This document shows positions 39,091-53,846 of a stretch of DNA of 64,000 nucleotides, piece after piece. The notes under the pieces were generated by a model. It was not told the DNA's origin. It worked only from the letters and a program-made list of their open reading frames with translations, and did not search any database. Within the stretch, counting starts at the first letter, position 1. Each line of letters starts with the position of its first letter. This DNA is from Ophthalmolycus amberensis (taxonomy: Eukaryota > Chordata > Actinopteri > Perciformes > Zoarcidae), in the NCBI GenBank assembly GCA_024529925.1, contig JAFEUB010001373.1, positions 372,001 through 436,000 of the forward strand, in the 5' to 3' direction. The position numbers and the translations under genes were made by a program.

Positions 39091-40255
39091 CTCCTCATCT
39101 CCTTACCTTTGTGATATAGTCATGGCTGTCCGGTCCAAACAGATCCAGGCTGCGTGTCGCATACAGCAGGCCTCGTTCGTGGGAGCTCCGGGAGCTGAGC
39201 GTGTCAAAGATCTCCCCCAGCAGATCCATCTCCTCCGGGTCACACAGCAGTGAATCTTCCCCCTCTTCTTCTTCATCCTTCTGGAGCTCAGAGTCAGGAT
39301 CGACCGCAGGCTCAGACACAGCTCTGAAACACAGGGATAGGAAACGGGAATGACGCAAGGAAGAAAATACTTGCTGCTTATTCTTGTGTTTTTCCGGGGG
39401 TATTCCACATTTCTCCACCTCTCAGCTCGTCTCTGACTCTCACCCAGCCCATGTGTCTCCAGTGTCCTGCATGTCTTCCTCGTCTCCGGGAGCCCTCAGG
39501 TTGGAAACAGGCCGACGGGGACGAGACTGACATGAGGCAAAACAGCACAACACAGCAAAGGGATGGAAATGGAGCAATGAAAGAAGAAGATTAGTGATGA
39601 GGAAGACATGTGTGGATGGTATCTGTTGCAGTGTTATAGAATATTAATAAAAATAGATTGCAACAGATCTCACCCTCCCAAAGTGTTGTGTGATTGGCAG
39701 GCGGTTCTGCAAGCAGTCAGATTTGGCACGGCGGTGCGACACAGATCCTCCTCTCTGAAGGGCGTGTTCGTCACTGTGGGCCTGAATCACACACACAACA
39801 CACACACACACACACAACACACGCACACGGATTATTATAGTAAAACCACAAAATAACTAGATTAATTTGTAACATCATGAACGCTGACCCACCTTGTGCA
39901 TCAGCAGGTTTTTCAAACCAGACTTGGTGAGACCTTTGGCCTGGGAGAGATTAAGTCATCATGAATAGAGTTGTTTTGGTGATGCAGACCAACCTCCCAG
40001 CAAAAACACCGTGGCTTGTACTCACCCTCATGTTTGCTTTGGACTTCATGTTAAGGATCAGCGCTCCTCCCCCTTTCTGTCAAAAGCACAACTGCATTCG
40101 TGTTGCACTTCTCACCAAGACGGGAACTTCAAACGGTTTCATTAAAGATGAAAAGAGCTTACCTTTAAATTACCAACTAACTGTTGATAGGATTTGCTTC
40201 TTCCTTTAAACAGACAGAAACACAAGAGGATAGGTGACAAGTGAGTAATGTGAAA

Positions 40256-40309
<54 letters not shown>

Positions 40310-43300
40310 GCACAGACGCACACACGCACCTGCAGCTGTCTCACACTTAAAGATCTCCTCCTCAAAGAGATCATCTGGTTCCTTCTCTTTGTTCAGAATA
40401 TCCAGGCGGCCATCGATGAACTTCAAAACAAAAGTTTGATCATTTCTTAAATATTATTTGATGAAAATACATCATCTTTAACATGAGTACGACTCAGTCC
40501 AACTGACCTCACAACTAATTTATCAGTAATTCTATGCACCTGCATCAAAGGATGTCAGAGACATTTGTTGAGAACATTTCACTTTACTGTAACGCTTTGC
40601 TCAACAGGCCCCTCTCCGGTCTTATAATTGCAGTATCCTGTCCAGCAGAGGGCAGTAAACAACACCGAGCACAGCGTGTACCTGTTTGAAGGACTGTAAA
40701 TGAATGGCACTCTGTAGGAACTGCCTCATGCTGGCAGACTTGTGATCTAGAAACAGCTCCTCACTGAACCACATCTCACCCTCCTGCAAAGAGAGAGATG
40801 GCGATAGGCACAACAAAAGAGAAGACTGAGTCCCAAAAATACACACAGGAACGAAGAGGTGTCTTTAGAAATGACCAAATAGAAATGACAAACTATGAAT
40901 CATTTACCCTACTGTTTCAATTTTTATTATAAGAAATAATAAGCAGCCTTTTGAGTGATTTACCTGTTGACCCTGCAGCGCGTCCCTGTAGCCTCCAAAC
41001 AGCAGAGCCTGAGCTTTCAGGAATGCCCTCGAGACGCCACAGCCGGGAGACACGGCCTGACGCTTCAAACACGCCTTCAGCCCGGACATCTGGAGACACG
41101 TGTACATTTATATCTGTGACATGAATCAAGAGCAACTGCTACTCCAGCTCAGCGACGATGATGAAGACAACACCATTCGAGTGAGAAAACATGACGTTGA
41201 AATGCAAAATGTGCTTCAGATGATAAACATTTTCTCATTTAGCCTTCGTTAGATCGTTGATGGCATAGAGGGACAGAAAACATGTGAAGAGGAGGAGAAA
41301 AGGTCCCTGACTGTGTTCGTATCACGTGTTTTTAAGTCTGTTATGAGTCAAATGTTTTTTAATATTCACGGTTCAGACGTGGTGTAAACACAAACAGGAG
41401 TACATTACATTGGTATTCATTTCTATTACAATAGGCGATTCATTACCACATCTGAAGGTATCCTTTTCAGGTCGTCAAAGGGGCTTTCCAGAGTGTTTGT
41501 GTCCACATTCAAAATGACGACTTCCTCCAACCCACGACTCCTCACCCTCTGTGAGACAGACACAGACACACACCGTGATGCGTTGGGCCGTCAGTTTGTG
41601 GGGACAAAGCTGGTAGATTAACCGGTTTTATATTGCTTGAGTAACTGTAGACGGTTTTATTCGGTAGTTTACCTCAGATAGACTGGTGTGGACCCCTATT
41701 AGGTAAGGCATAGGTGCACTGTAACCAAATAAAAAAGGGTGAATCTATTGCAGACAGACAGAACAGACAGATAGATAGATACAAACAGACAGACAGACAG
41801 ACTTCTTACCAGCAGTAATCCAGTAGGTGAGGTGGCAGCACAGGGATGAAGATGTGTTGCCAGTACATGGGGTACAACACAGCACTGAGTGCGTGCACGC
41901 AAGACGTCAGCTACACACGACACAAAAACAGACGACTGTTTCAGACAACAACACACAGGACACTCAAGTCTGTCTGTGTGGTCGGCCATAGGCCACATAT
42001 GGTGGCCAATTTGTGACTTCAAGGTACAATAATGGAGATCATTTTAGCTGCACTGAGTTTGGTTTCCAAGTAGTTGCATTCAGCTAAATACGGTTGCAGG
42101 TTAAGGCGAGTTTCCAGAGAGTGAACATGCATCTTAGAAAAAAACCGTAAATAAAGTCCTGTAAAAACAGAAGAACACAAATGTGTGTCTTACGGTGCTG
42201 AGTTTGCTGGCTAAGATGAGGATGCGTCTCTCAAACAGCATGCTGGCGTAGAGCTGGAGCAGGTTGCCCACATCTACCGCCACAATCAGCTCTGTCAAGT
42301 TCCTCTGGTGAATCCACAGACACACACATGTCGGTTTGAATGGGCAAAGTGGACAAAACCCCACCCGCTCTATAGGATGTACACCCAGGGTGTAGTTTAG
42401 TCCTCCATACTCACATTTTCAGGGATGGAAGGGAGACTTCTGGGGTCTGGAGCAATGAAGTATGGAACCTGGTCAAAACAAAGAAAAGAAACATGAATAA
42501 GAGAACGGGGGGGATTTAATGGACGTGTTGTTTTGCTTTCAGTTGGCTTCAACATCACACACTCATGTGTGCATCACAGGTTACAGGATCAGACTTACGG
42601 TTTCATTCCAAAATTCTGTATCCATTAAATAATGCTTTTGTCAGATGCAAACTATTGTGTCAGCTAATGTCTTACTGCAACACAACCATTACGTTATAAT
42701 CCTTAAGATTTACATGACATCCAAGCACATGTTTGATGGTAGTTAATTGTGGGTATTTGTTCTGCAATAGCCATTCAATGTATTTACAATCAGCAATGAC
42801 CTCTCTCTATAGAAGTCTTCATTGTTAGTGGTGGAGTCCGCCATTCCCGCACCAGATTTAAAAACCTTCACTCTCTTTACACCGTATCAGAGCTGTGTCA
42901 ACTTACTGATTATAAAAATACAAAGAATTCCCAGTATTAAACCAGACTTGCTGTTACCAAATCAACCAGCACTGAAAGTATATCGAAAACGACTTTAATC
43001 AATATTATCTATTCTCACACCATAGAAATGTGGTGTGAGAAACACACGGAGGATTTATTACTTTGGAATGAAACTCTTGAAATGCAAAAATCCAGCTGCA
43101 GCTTTGATTTCATTTGATTTGAACACGGGTTATTTGTTATGGATACATACACTCAACAGTCACAATGAATGGCAGACGTTAGTGCAAATCGTGTTACGTT
43201 TGATTGAAACATTTGATTAGAGGGGTCACAAGGTTTTAGTCCGCACACATCCGGTTTAGCCATCAAGCACAGACAGCTAAGGTTTTCCAGCAGGAGTTAG

Positions 43301-46300
43301 TCTGTATCCGCTCAGCAGTTATTCCAGACCACATGAACCCCTGTGGGACTCACCCCCTCTTGTCCCTTTGGGTAGTCCAACAGGATGGGACACCTCTGTG
43401 CTGACCAATAGATGCTCTCCCTCAGAAAAAAACACAACAGGCTAACCACTGACAGAAAACAGCCTGAAAGTGAAGTGTGACACCTGCTTCTCACTGGATA
43501 ATTAGATTTACCATCTGCAGAGTGACAGAGCCAGCTGCTGGTGGTAAGGGCTGCTTGTAGAGGGCATCCAGCAGCTCTTTGGTCTCATTGGTCTGTTGAG
43601 GACATGACGGTCGTTAGGTTAATAATACTCAAACACAGAGGAGAAGACAGAGTACACACACTGAAACCTCACCTGTCCTTTTGTGAGGTAATCGGCCAAG
43701 TTGTTGAGAAGTTTGTAAAACACTTCAAACCATGGAAGATAACTGTAATCAAATTGATTAAAAAGGGTTTTCATCGTGATGTTAAAGGCATGAGAGTTAC
43801 TCTTTCAATATCCCCCCCTCACACAAATACCTGAGTATGCAAAGGCAGGTGTTTGTGTTGTTGGTGAGCCGGCAAAAGCCAAAGCGCTGGCATCCCTCGA
43901 GGTCGGTCAAAACGAAAGTAAAGTGCTGCACGGCCACCCCCTCCCTCGCTCTGTGCAGATGAATGACGTGAGAGGCGGACATGTATAACAAAATACAGAC
44001 CAGAAATGTAAACTGGAGTTTATACTCACCTCTGTATGTCATACGGGAAGCAGAACCTGGGTAATGTTTGAAAAGATTCCTGGAATGAGATGAAATTGTG
44101 TCAAAAATCTGATAAGAAGTCTAAAAGTCTCCAGCAACGCTGATGGCTCTGTGAGCCGGAGCTTATAGGCACAATGTTAAGCAGGTATAATCGTATCTAA
44201 TTAGCATCAACCACAATACACATTTGAGGGAAGGTCAGTTGTTTGACAGGTATTTGGTCCAGGTTCAAGCTCCAAGATAATAAAATGGGATTTGAAGGCA
44301 AATATTCGTAGAAAAACGTGAAATTACAACTGCCAGGTCTGTCAGGTGATACAATTGGGCCCAAAAAGACTCAACACTAAGATTTAAATTGGGGAAGAGA
44401 CGTCTGTAACTCAGCCGATAATTGTTTTAGGTGAATCACCTTCCCTGTACGAACCATTAAATAACTGCTTATTTTAGTCACAAAGTTAATAATTAGGATA
44501 ATCCCATTTTTTTCCGAGCCATCTCGGCTTCTTGCGCAACTGAGCGACTTGTATTGGAATTCAATTTGAGCCTTCAACGCCGGTTTTCAATTCTCTTTAT
44601 ACACCAATGATTTGGTCACAAACCAAAGTGTTGGACAAATCAAAATGATATAATTATAAATATGTTGCCACTATATGAAATATCAGAAGATCACTATAGT
44701 TATTACGGTTCATCATGAATGGGATGCGTCTGTATCAAATGTCATTGCAATTCGTCCAATAGTTCACATTTCACTCACAGCTGCAAATGTTGGACATTAC
44801 GTGCAACGTCCTGGACATAATCACTAAACATTGTCAATAAACTATGTGCATTCTACATATCTGCCACTTCTCATACATATCTATGCAACTCACAAAGAAG
44901 TCACTGAAGATGTGAGCAATTTATGAGCTGTATTAATCTTATAATATCATTAGAATCTATGTTGGATTCAGTGAATTTTGGATATATGTGTTGATATTTA
45001 AATACTTGCACCATTATTAACATTTCATGTTTGAGCCCTTGATATTTGTACTCTTTCCAACTTTCTGCAACTGGTGCAAAACAATTACCCCCAGGAGGAA
45101 TAACGTTCCAGCTCATCGTATCTTGTCTTAATAGCTGCTGTGATATTTTAGTCTGAACCAAAGTGGAGGACTGACCGACCCACAGACCAGCCAACATTGC
45201 AATCATAGCCACACCGCCATCCAAAAAGAAGCCACAGCAATCATTTCAGCTTGACAATACATGCACACATATTAAAGCTTTCCAGAAGCAGGGGACGCGA
45301 GCGGCTACCTCATCACTGAAGTCCTCTGGATACTGAAACAGTACACCAGGATCTAGAACAATGAGAAGAATGAATCAAAGGACATCATGGCCAATGCTCC
45401 AAACAAACTTTATGTACAAAGTGGGTTCTACAAGGCAACAACGAGTGAAACAGAAGGAAGACAAATCATTAAAAATGGGGAAATTAAATAAACGTTTAAT
45501 TCAATAAAAAAGTATTTAGTACTGTTAACCCCTTCAGCTCACATCCAGCTGCTCAGTCCATCAGATTACCACAACACGCTATGATCTGGTTCTAGTGTGA
45601 CAAGACACGCTGTGTGGTTTTTCTGATCACATGACAGGAAGTATGAGCAACTCAGCTCAGCAGAAACACCTTCATATACAGAAAGTCTGATCAACTTATT
45701 GTTTCATAACACAAATTCATTTGTGTTGCTTTTTAAGTTTGAAACTAATTGCAGGTGTTAGTTGGCACTCAGATTGGTGGAGTTCATCATGTAGGAAAAT
45801 GACAAGAAGAAGGTGAATAAAGTCACGGGAAGAATTTGAGGAACAAATATTTATCAACTTCTCTGTTGCTGACAAATTACTCTGCACATGTAAACAGTTC
45901 CATAACAGACAACACAAGTTATAGTACTCCATAGAGGCTGAAACACCAGCTGGGAATACTACATTGGCCCACTCACCTTTGTCTCTGGCTACAGGGCAAG
46001 TTGCTTCAAAGAACCAGTAGAAGGTTCGCTCAGGGGTTTTGTCTGACAGGAAAGAGACGGAGCACACAGCACTCATGTGAGATTCTACCTCCACAGAAAA
46101 CTGACCAGAACATGCTCACATCAATGCTGAGACACTCCGGTGAATCTGCCCAACATTTATCATGTTACTCAAATCATCATTTCACAAAACCTGAGGAGAT
46201 TTCGCTCTCAGGATGTTATGGAACAACAGGTGCTGATGAAGACAAAGGTAGACAGTGGTCCATCTATTAGAGACAGGTGTACCCACAGAAAGAGTTACAT

Positions 46301-46787
46301 GCAGTGATGGAATGCAATTTTATTTATTTATGCTACTTCTACTCCACTACCCCGCAGAGGTAAATGTTGCTTCAATAATTATTGTACAATTTTAGATTAT
46401 ACTTTATGTATATTATTCTGAAATGGGCCATTCTGCATAATGAGTACTTTTGGTACTTTAAGTACATGTTGATACTAATAGCTTTTATTTGTAAATAAGT
46501 ATTTCTACACTGTATTGCTACTTTTACTTGAACAAAATATCTGAGTATTTCTTCCACCACTGGTTAAGTGTGATTACATTAAAATATCATACGCAACAAA
46601 CAAAGATGAACATTTCCAGGCCTACCATATGAACTCACACTAAAGGGCAACAGAGTTGCTGCAGGAAGCTTCCTGTGCAGTTGTGAGAGGAAGTAATAAA
46701 AACCACAAGAACAGACTGACGGGCAGAGTGATGATGGGAGTCGAGCATATAAATGAACAGATTAACTCACTTCAGTCTGGAGCCCAT
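38026..46787 (-). CDS. dennd1c: DENN domain-containing protein 1C (Rab35-type GEF)
   Basis: A guanine-nucleotide exchange factor of the connecdenn family acting on Rab35-type GTPases at clathrin-coated and endosomal membranes. There are 23 exons 5' to 3': 46771-46787, 45977-46042, 45309-45352, 44030-44079, 43831-43950, 43673-43742, 43512-43592, 43354-43420, 42415-42468, 42194-42304, 41810-41910, 41673-41718, 41447-41548, 40964-41089, 40682-40783, 40330-40420, 40163-40203, 40026-40076, 39893-39940, 39674-39781, 39444-39526, 39107-39323, 38026-39009; about 925 residues. Landmarks are MGSRLK, ERTFYWFFEATCPVARDK (u-DENN), LTDLEGCQRFGFCRL, IPENRNLTELIVAVDVGNLL (cDENN), RAFLKAQALLFGGYRDAL (dDENN), LPITQHFGR, EEMDLLGEIFDTLS and a terminal VSELKKRFEA. 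LFGGYRDAL, NRLPITQHFG and IPENRNLTEL, plus the crb3/tubb4a neighbours, favour 1C over 1A or 1B. Two junctions (exons 1/2 and 8/9) are out of frame by one base, each beside a C run. These could be sequence errors or real lesions. Confidence 0.9.
38300..38830 (-). other. dennd1c: glutamate/lysine-rich low-complexity tail of DENND1C
   Basis: Within the large last exon, roughly 175 residues are dominated by E, K, R and Q with runs such as REEQEEVKVAIN and EEVKKEEQEMRQ. The region is probably disordered. The frame stays open throughout, which argues against general decay of the gene. Confidence 0.7.
39053..39090. repeat. GT/GA microsatellite in dennd1c last intron
   Basis: A GT run followed by GAGAGAG, in the intron (39010-39106) between the final two exons. 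Confidence 0.85.
40257..40306. repeat. CA microsatellite in a dennd1c intron
   Basis: About 25 CA units between the exons 40163-40203 and 40330-40420. Confidence 0.9.
41751..41802. repeat. GACA/GATA microsatellite in a dennd1c intron
   Basis: Imperfect CAGA, GATA and CAGACAGA tetranucleotide repeats just beyond the exon starting at 41810. Confidence 0.75.
46302..46562. mobile_element. hAT-type MITE in dennd1c intron 1
   Basis: The ends are inverted: CAGTGATGGAA at the left and TTCCACCACTG at the right. The interior has the CTACTTCTACTCCACTAC and ACTTTTACTTGAACAAA phrases of a very common fish non-autonomous repeat. Flanking 8-mers GTTACATG and GTTAAGTG match at six of eight positions, consistent with a decayed hAT target-site duplication. 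No coding capacity. Confidence 0.7.
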
Positions 46788-47810
46788 GCTGTCTGGATGT
46801 GTGTGTGTCCATGTGTTGGTCCAGGAGGGCAGAGATCTTCAGCAGGTGCATCAGATGATAGTCATACCTCGTTCCTGATGCAGCTGCTGTGTGAACGGAG
46901 GCAGACAGCAGCGGTAGCAGGAGTCTGCAAAATCAGCGCAATCGGAGTGACAGAACACTTCCTGATCTATGTCAGTATATGTGTGTGCGTGTGCGTGTGC
47001 ACATATGACGTCTGATATAAGACCACCTCTCCAAGCTTAGAACTTATTTTCACTTTTCTTACATTTTCATCATTTCCCCTCCGTTTCCTTTACTTACATC
47101 TTCTCATCAGATTGTTTTAATTAGCAGCCATCAGGTCAAAAGGGAACCGTTAATTACAAAAACACAAATTAAGTTAAAGAAATCGCATTTTCATTCATCT
47201 ATAGAAATAACCATGAGAACCACTACTGCCTATTCAAGTATGACAGATACTTAAAGTATTTTAACAAGAAAACTCAGATCTTGAGACTTGATTTATCGCT
47301 TTAAGTAAGATATACTTGATATTATGTCAAGTCTCCATGAAAAGCTGATTGATGGATTACTTACACTTGATCAAACAAAAAGGCTTCAAAATCTGTTTTA
47401 TTTTCCTAATAGGAAGAATTTCTGATGCGTCATAAAGCATTTGGTGTTTCAAGTTTCATCGTCGTAAGAGGCATCAAGGTCTTCCACATCCTGCTGACAG
47501 AGGCACTAAACAGAGAGATCAGCACTGCCCCCTGCTGGTGTTCAAGCAGTACTGCCTCATCTCTAGGTCTCCATTTTGGTTTGCCTTCATACTCGGACAT
47601 CTGAGTAAAACTGAAGGATTTTATGATTATTTTTGTTCTATTTCAGTCAAAATTAGTCTATTTGTTTTGTGTCAGTAACACGTTATACACATAAATAATA
47701 CGGTTTAAGGCTCAATTGTCTTCTATTGCGTGTATTTCATTTTTAAATGTATTAAAATTCAAAATGTATCACAGAGAACAACATCAAACACACAAAGGGA
47801 TATTTTTCCG
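46788..47810. other. presumed dennd1c 5' region and spacer to tubb4a
   Basis: This lies between the dennd1c ATG and the tubb4a 3' end. A minus-strand segment around 46872-46935 has acceptor- and donor-like ends and no ATG, so it could be a 5' UTR exon. Nothing else was recognised. Confidence 0.35.
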
Positions 47811-47869
47811 AACAAATTTATTACAATCAATGCCAAATTAGACAAGTGATCAAATTTGCGTTGAACGGT

Positions 47870-47875
47870 TTTATT
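47870..47875 (-). terminator. polyadenylation signal of tubb4a
   Basis: AATAAA on the minus strand 349 bases beyond the stop codon. A second AATAAA lies at 47817-47822. Confidence 0.5.
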
Positions 47876-47971
47876 GAACACTTGGCCCAGGTACTGTTTG
47901 ACTGGAACATCAACAGAAAGCTACAGACAAAAGACCACAAGCACAGTTGTTAGCTACCTCGATATGAGCAC

Positions 47972-48048
47972 TAGGGGTGGGGGGGGGGGGAAATCGATAC
48001 AGCATAATATCGAAGTATCGCGAGATCTCTGGCGATTCCCACCCCTAA
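47972..48048. repeat. short fold-back repeat in the tubb4a 3' UTR
   Basis: An inverted pair, TAGGGGTGGG with a long G run at the left and CCCACCCCTA at the right, encloses ATCGATAC and AGTATCGCGAGATCTCTGGC. This resembles a common fish repeat. It would lie in the tubb4a 3' UTR if the 47870 polyadenylation signal is used. Confidence 0.55.
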
Positions 48049-48223
48049 TGCGCACTGCGAGTTAATAAAGTGAATCCTGCTGTGGCCGGAGGAAAGTGGA
48101 AGGAAGAGGAGAGGCAAACAGAAACAGCAGGATAAGAGGAGTCAGAGAAAGAGAACAGAACAGGAGTGAAATGAATGGATCGATGGTTGGATGGAGTTAT
48201 GACGAGCGCAGTTGGCTTTAGCC

Positions 48224-50960
<2,737 letters not shown>

Positions 50961-52419
50961 ACGGGAACCGGGCACTGCCGGAATATAGGCCTGCCTGGTG
51001 TGTGTTGTAGAGAGACCGGCTGTCGTGGGATTGAAATGGATGTGGGATAACACTGGAAGGATAAACAGGCCGGGATTAACTTCTCCTTAAAGCTTGAATC
51101 ACGGGGTTAAATGTACGCTGACATTAGCATGCATCTAACCCCGTGTTTAATCGAACAACTCCAACAAAGGACTTAATGAACACCGATGGACCCGGAGTGT
51201 GATGGCGACGTGTAGCCTAGAAATCATTAATTAACTGTAGAAAGACAATGTATGATAACGTCATAAATATGCATGTTACATTGTCTTTGTCTCAGCAGTG
51301 ATTTACGTGTGTCTGGGTGTGGGCTGTCTTTAGTCATTGCCTGGATGGGAATAGTGTTAGCATGAAATGGATTCATGTGTCATGCAGAGGCTTGCAGTAG
51401 GGCCTAATGTGAGCTTGCAAAAATGTGTTGTTGGGCCCATTTCCAACCCCCCCCCCCCCCCAACCCCCACTGCCCTCTGCGATTGCACATGTCCAGGTTC
51501 AGGATCCTCCAGCTCTACATCTGTCCATATCTAACAGCAAACGGGTTCATGACTGGTTCGAATGTGCACTCCTCTGAGATGCTAAACTGCCAAATCCCCA
51601 AAGAAAGTGACGTGACCTCAGGAGGCAAATTAGTGCAGTAGCCTACATGAGATTTGTACAAGTTGTTGTCATTAATTTAAATTGTATCATGAGCTATTAA
51701 GTGTCGTCCATTTTATGCTTTGTGATAAAGCATAAAAAACGATTTATTTATTACCATTGCCGAACAACAATATTAAAAAAAGACGCAGAAAACTGCAAAA
51801 AAACCTGTAAAACCTGCTCCGTCTGATCAGGGCCATGTGATGCAACTTGCTGTTTTGTTTGAGCTGTTGCCAATACAGGCAGGATGTTTGATAGCAGAGA
51901 CTAAAAGAGAGCGAGGAAGGAAGAAGAATGTGATAGTCATAAAACAAGAAGGCATTCCCCAACCTCTTCTTGCAGGTGTGCAAAGAAAAAATCAAAAGGG
52001 GAATAAGGTGGTGAAATCCAATCACAAGTGATCACTCACTGAACTGCAGTCGCATATTCCTGAAACCGTGTGGATCCATAGTATCTGGTTTCATTCTCCC
52101 ACATTACCTTCAGCTACATCCATGACGCCCAAAGGCCAGTAACTGCAAATTAACCAGTCTCAACCAGACCCTGAAATACATTGAAGCACAGCCAACAGGC
52201 CATAGACTGCAGGCCTAGTGCATGTACTCTCTGTGACCCGTCCCACTGTTGTTTTTTAAGACTCAAGTTCAGCATTTTGACCGTTGCTATCTTGAAAGTG
52301 GAAAACCTTCGTAAACTAAGTCAGCTCACAAGCCTTTTGGAGAAAGTATTAGGAACCATTGGGGAGTCTCCAGCAGGCGAGTAAGTGCGGGATGTGGTGA
52401 GATTATCGAGTTGAGCTAG
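50961..52419. other. intergenic DNA upstream of tubb4a
   Basis: Contains a poly-C tract near 51449-51462 and A/T-rich sequence. No exon or repeat was recognised with confidence. Confidence 0.45.
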
Positions 52420-52978
52420 ATCTCTTCTTCACTGTTCCCATCATCTGAGAGAAGATCGTCCCAACTTGTGCCTCGCCTACACATCTCCTGAAGAATGATC
52501 TTTGCCTTGTGGTGCCACAAATCTGAGAGGATCATACGGTGAAGCCACTGTCGACAGAATGTCGCGGCGTGTTGCAGGCTGGTGCTTGAGGCTGACGCTA
52601 AGTCGGAAGTGGTCGGATTTCACATCCCACTGAATCCCGAGGGCTCTCTCAAGTGGCAGGTCATCAAAGGCAAGATCCATATTCTTCACATTGGTTGCTC
52701 GTTCAGAGGGTGGTATACTCTCCACGACATTTCTGTCGTTCGACACAAACTTGTGTAGTCGCAGACCACCCATGGCACAGAGTTCACGAGCTTCTCTGGC
52801 AAGCTGAATAGCATCTTCAGTGCTTTCAACACTTGTGACCCCGTCGTCGACATAGAAATCCCTCATTATAAACCGTGAGCCTTGAGGGTAGAGGTCTGCA
52901 TTGTCCTTAGCTAGATGCTTCAATCCGTAGTTTGAGCATCCAAGGGAGGAGGCCGCACCAAACAGATGCACCTTAAGC
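52420..52978 (-). mobile_element. decayed BEL/Pao-type LTR retrotransposon fragment
   Basis: A minus-strand open frame (52477-52971, 164 residues) shows reverse-transcriptase features of the BEL/Pao group. These are FGAASS, the YVDD catalytic motif (52843-52854) and the later LPLERALGIQWDV and ASPYDPL segments that lead into the connection region. Near 52505 the family-like reading shifts frame and continues in another frame to about 52420. The 5' part of the polymerase, gag, integrase and LTRs are missing, so this is a truncated, frameshifted relic. Confidence 0.8.
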
Positions 52979-53790
52979 TGTTAAATGCTCCACTATGTTC
53001 ACCCACTTTGCCTGTCTGCTGTCGGTGCTGAGGGGTGCACAGTGGGTTTACAGAGCTGTACCTGAAACAGCTTCTGTGGCTGGAAATAAGGTTGATGAGA
53101 CACTCAAATGTGCAAATGGAGCGGAAGTGGGTAGGGAGAGGCTGTAGCGGCAGGATTGGGCCTGTATGTGGTTGTTGGTGTGGCGATCAACAGGGGCCCT
53201 ATATCAGGCTTAATCCAGCCATGAGTTCTGTACTAACACCTGATGTCCACACGGGGGCGATATATATCTTCCGTTATTCAGCGGATCTCACACACTGCTT
53301 CCTGTCTCTGGTATCTGTAGTTTACTGTACTGTCGCTCACTAAAAAAAACCCCCAAAATAATCAATTTTAAGTGTTCATTTTATGCAAGCACCAATAGTC
53401 ACATGCATCAGTAAAGGGAAATCCTAAACCTGAGTGCACTACTTTTTGAATCTTGAATGCATAAAATATAACTATACAATATTTTGAAGAAAAAATGTCT
53501 CTAAATATACAACAAGTGAGGCTCTTTATTTTGTATTCCATTCCATGTATTCAACTTGCTCTGTGGATGATTTACATTTCTAATAATTAATAAGATTCAC
53601 AGAAAAAAAATCCTCTCAGGCTGATGTACTTATGAAATGTGATGGTGAAAACTATAGCCTCTAGTTAACCAAGTCTTGCCTTTTAATCTAATCTTCCATT
53701 TTTTATATATTGATATTCCTGTTATTTCCAGGAACAAATTACATTTTTTACAGAGTTCTGAATGCCTGAGGACAGTGGAGCAATTAAAGA

Positions 53791-53846
53791 CACACACACA
53801 CACACACACACGCACGCACGCACGCACACACACACACACACACACA
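53791..53846. repeat. CA microsatellite with CG interruptions
   Basis: CA repeats interrupted by a GCAC run (CGCACGCACGCACGCA) at the centre. Confidence 0.9.

Noticed and set aside
40257..40306. Regular short repeats that could suggest a CRISPR array
   Set aside because: These are simple CA microsatellites without spacers, in a eukaryotic intron.
47500..47620. Possible start of another minus-strand protein (ATG-TCC-GAG frame)
   Set aside because: No family resemblance, no clear donor, and it overlaps sequence that looks like a dispersed repeat.
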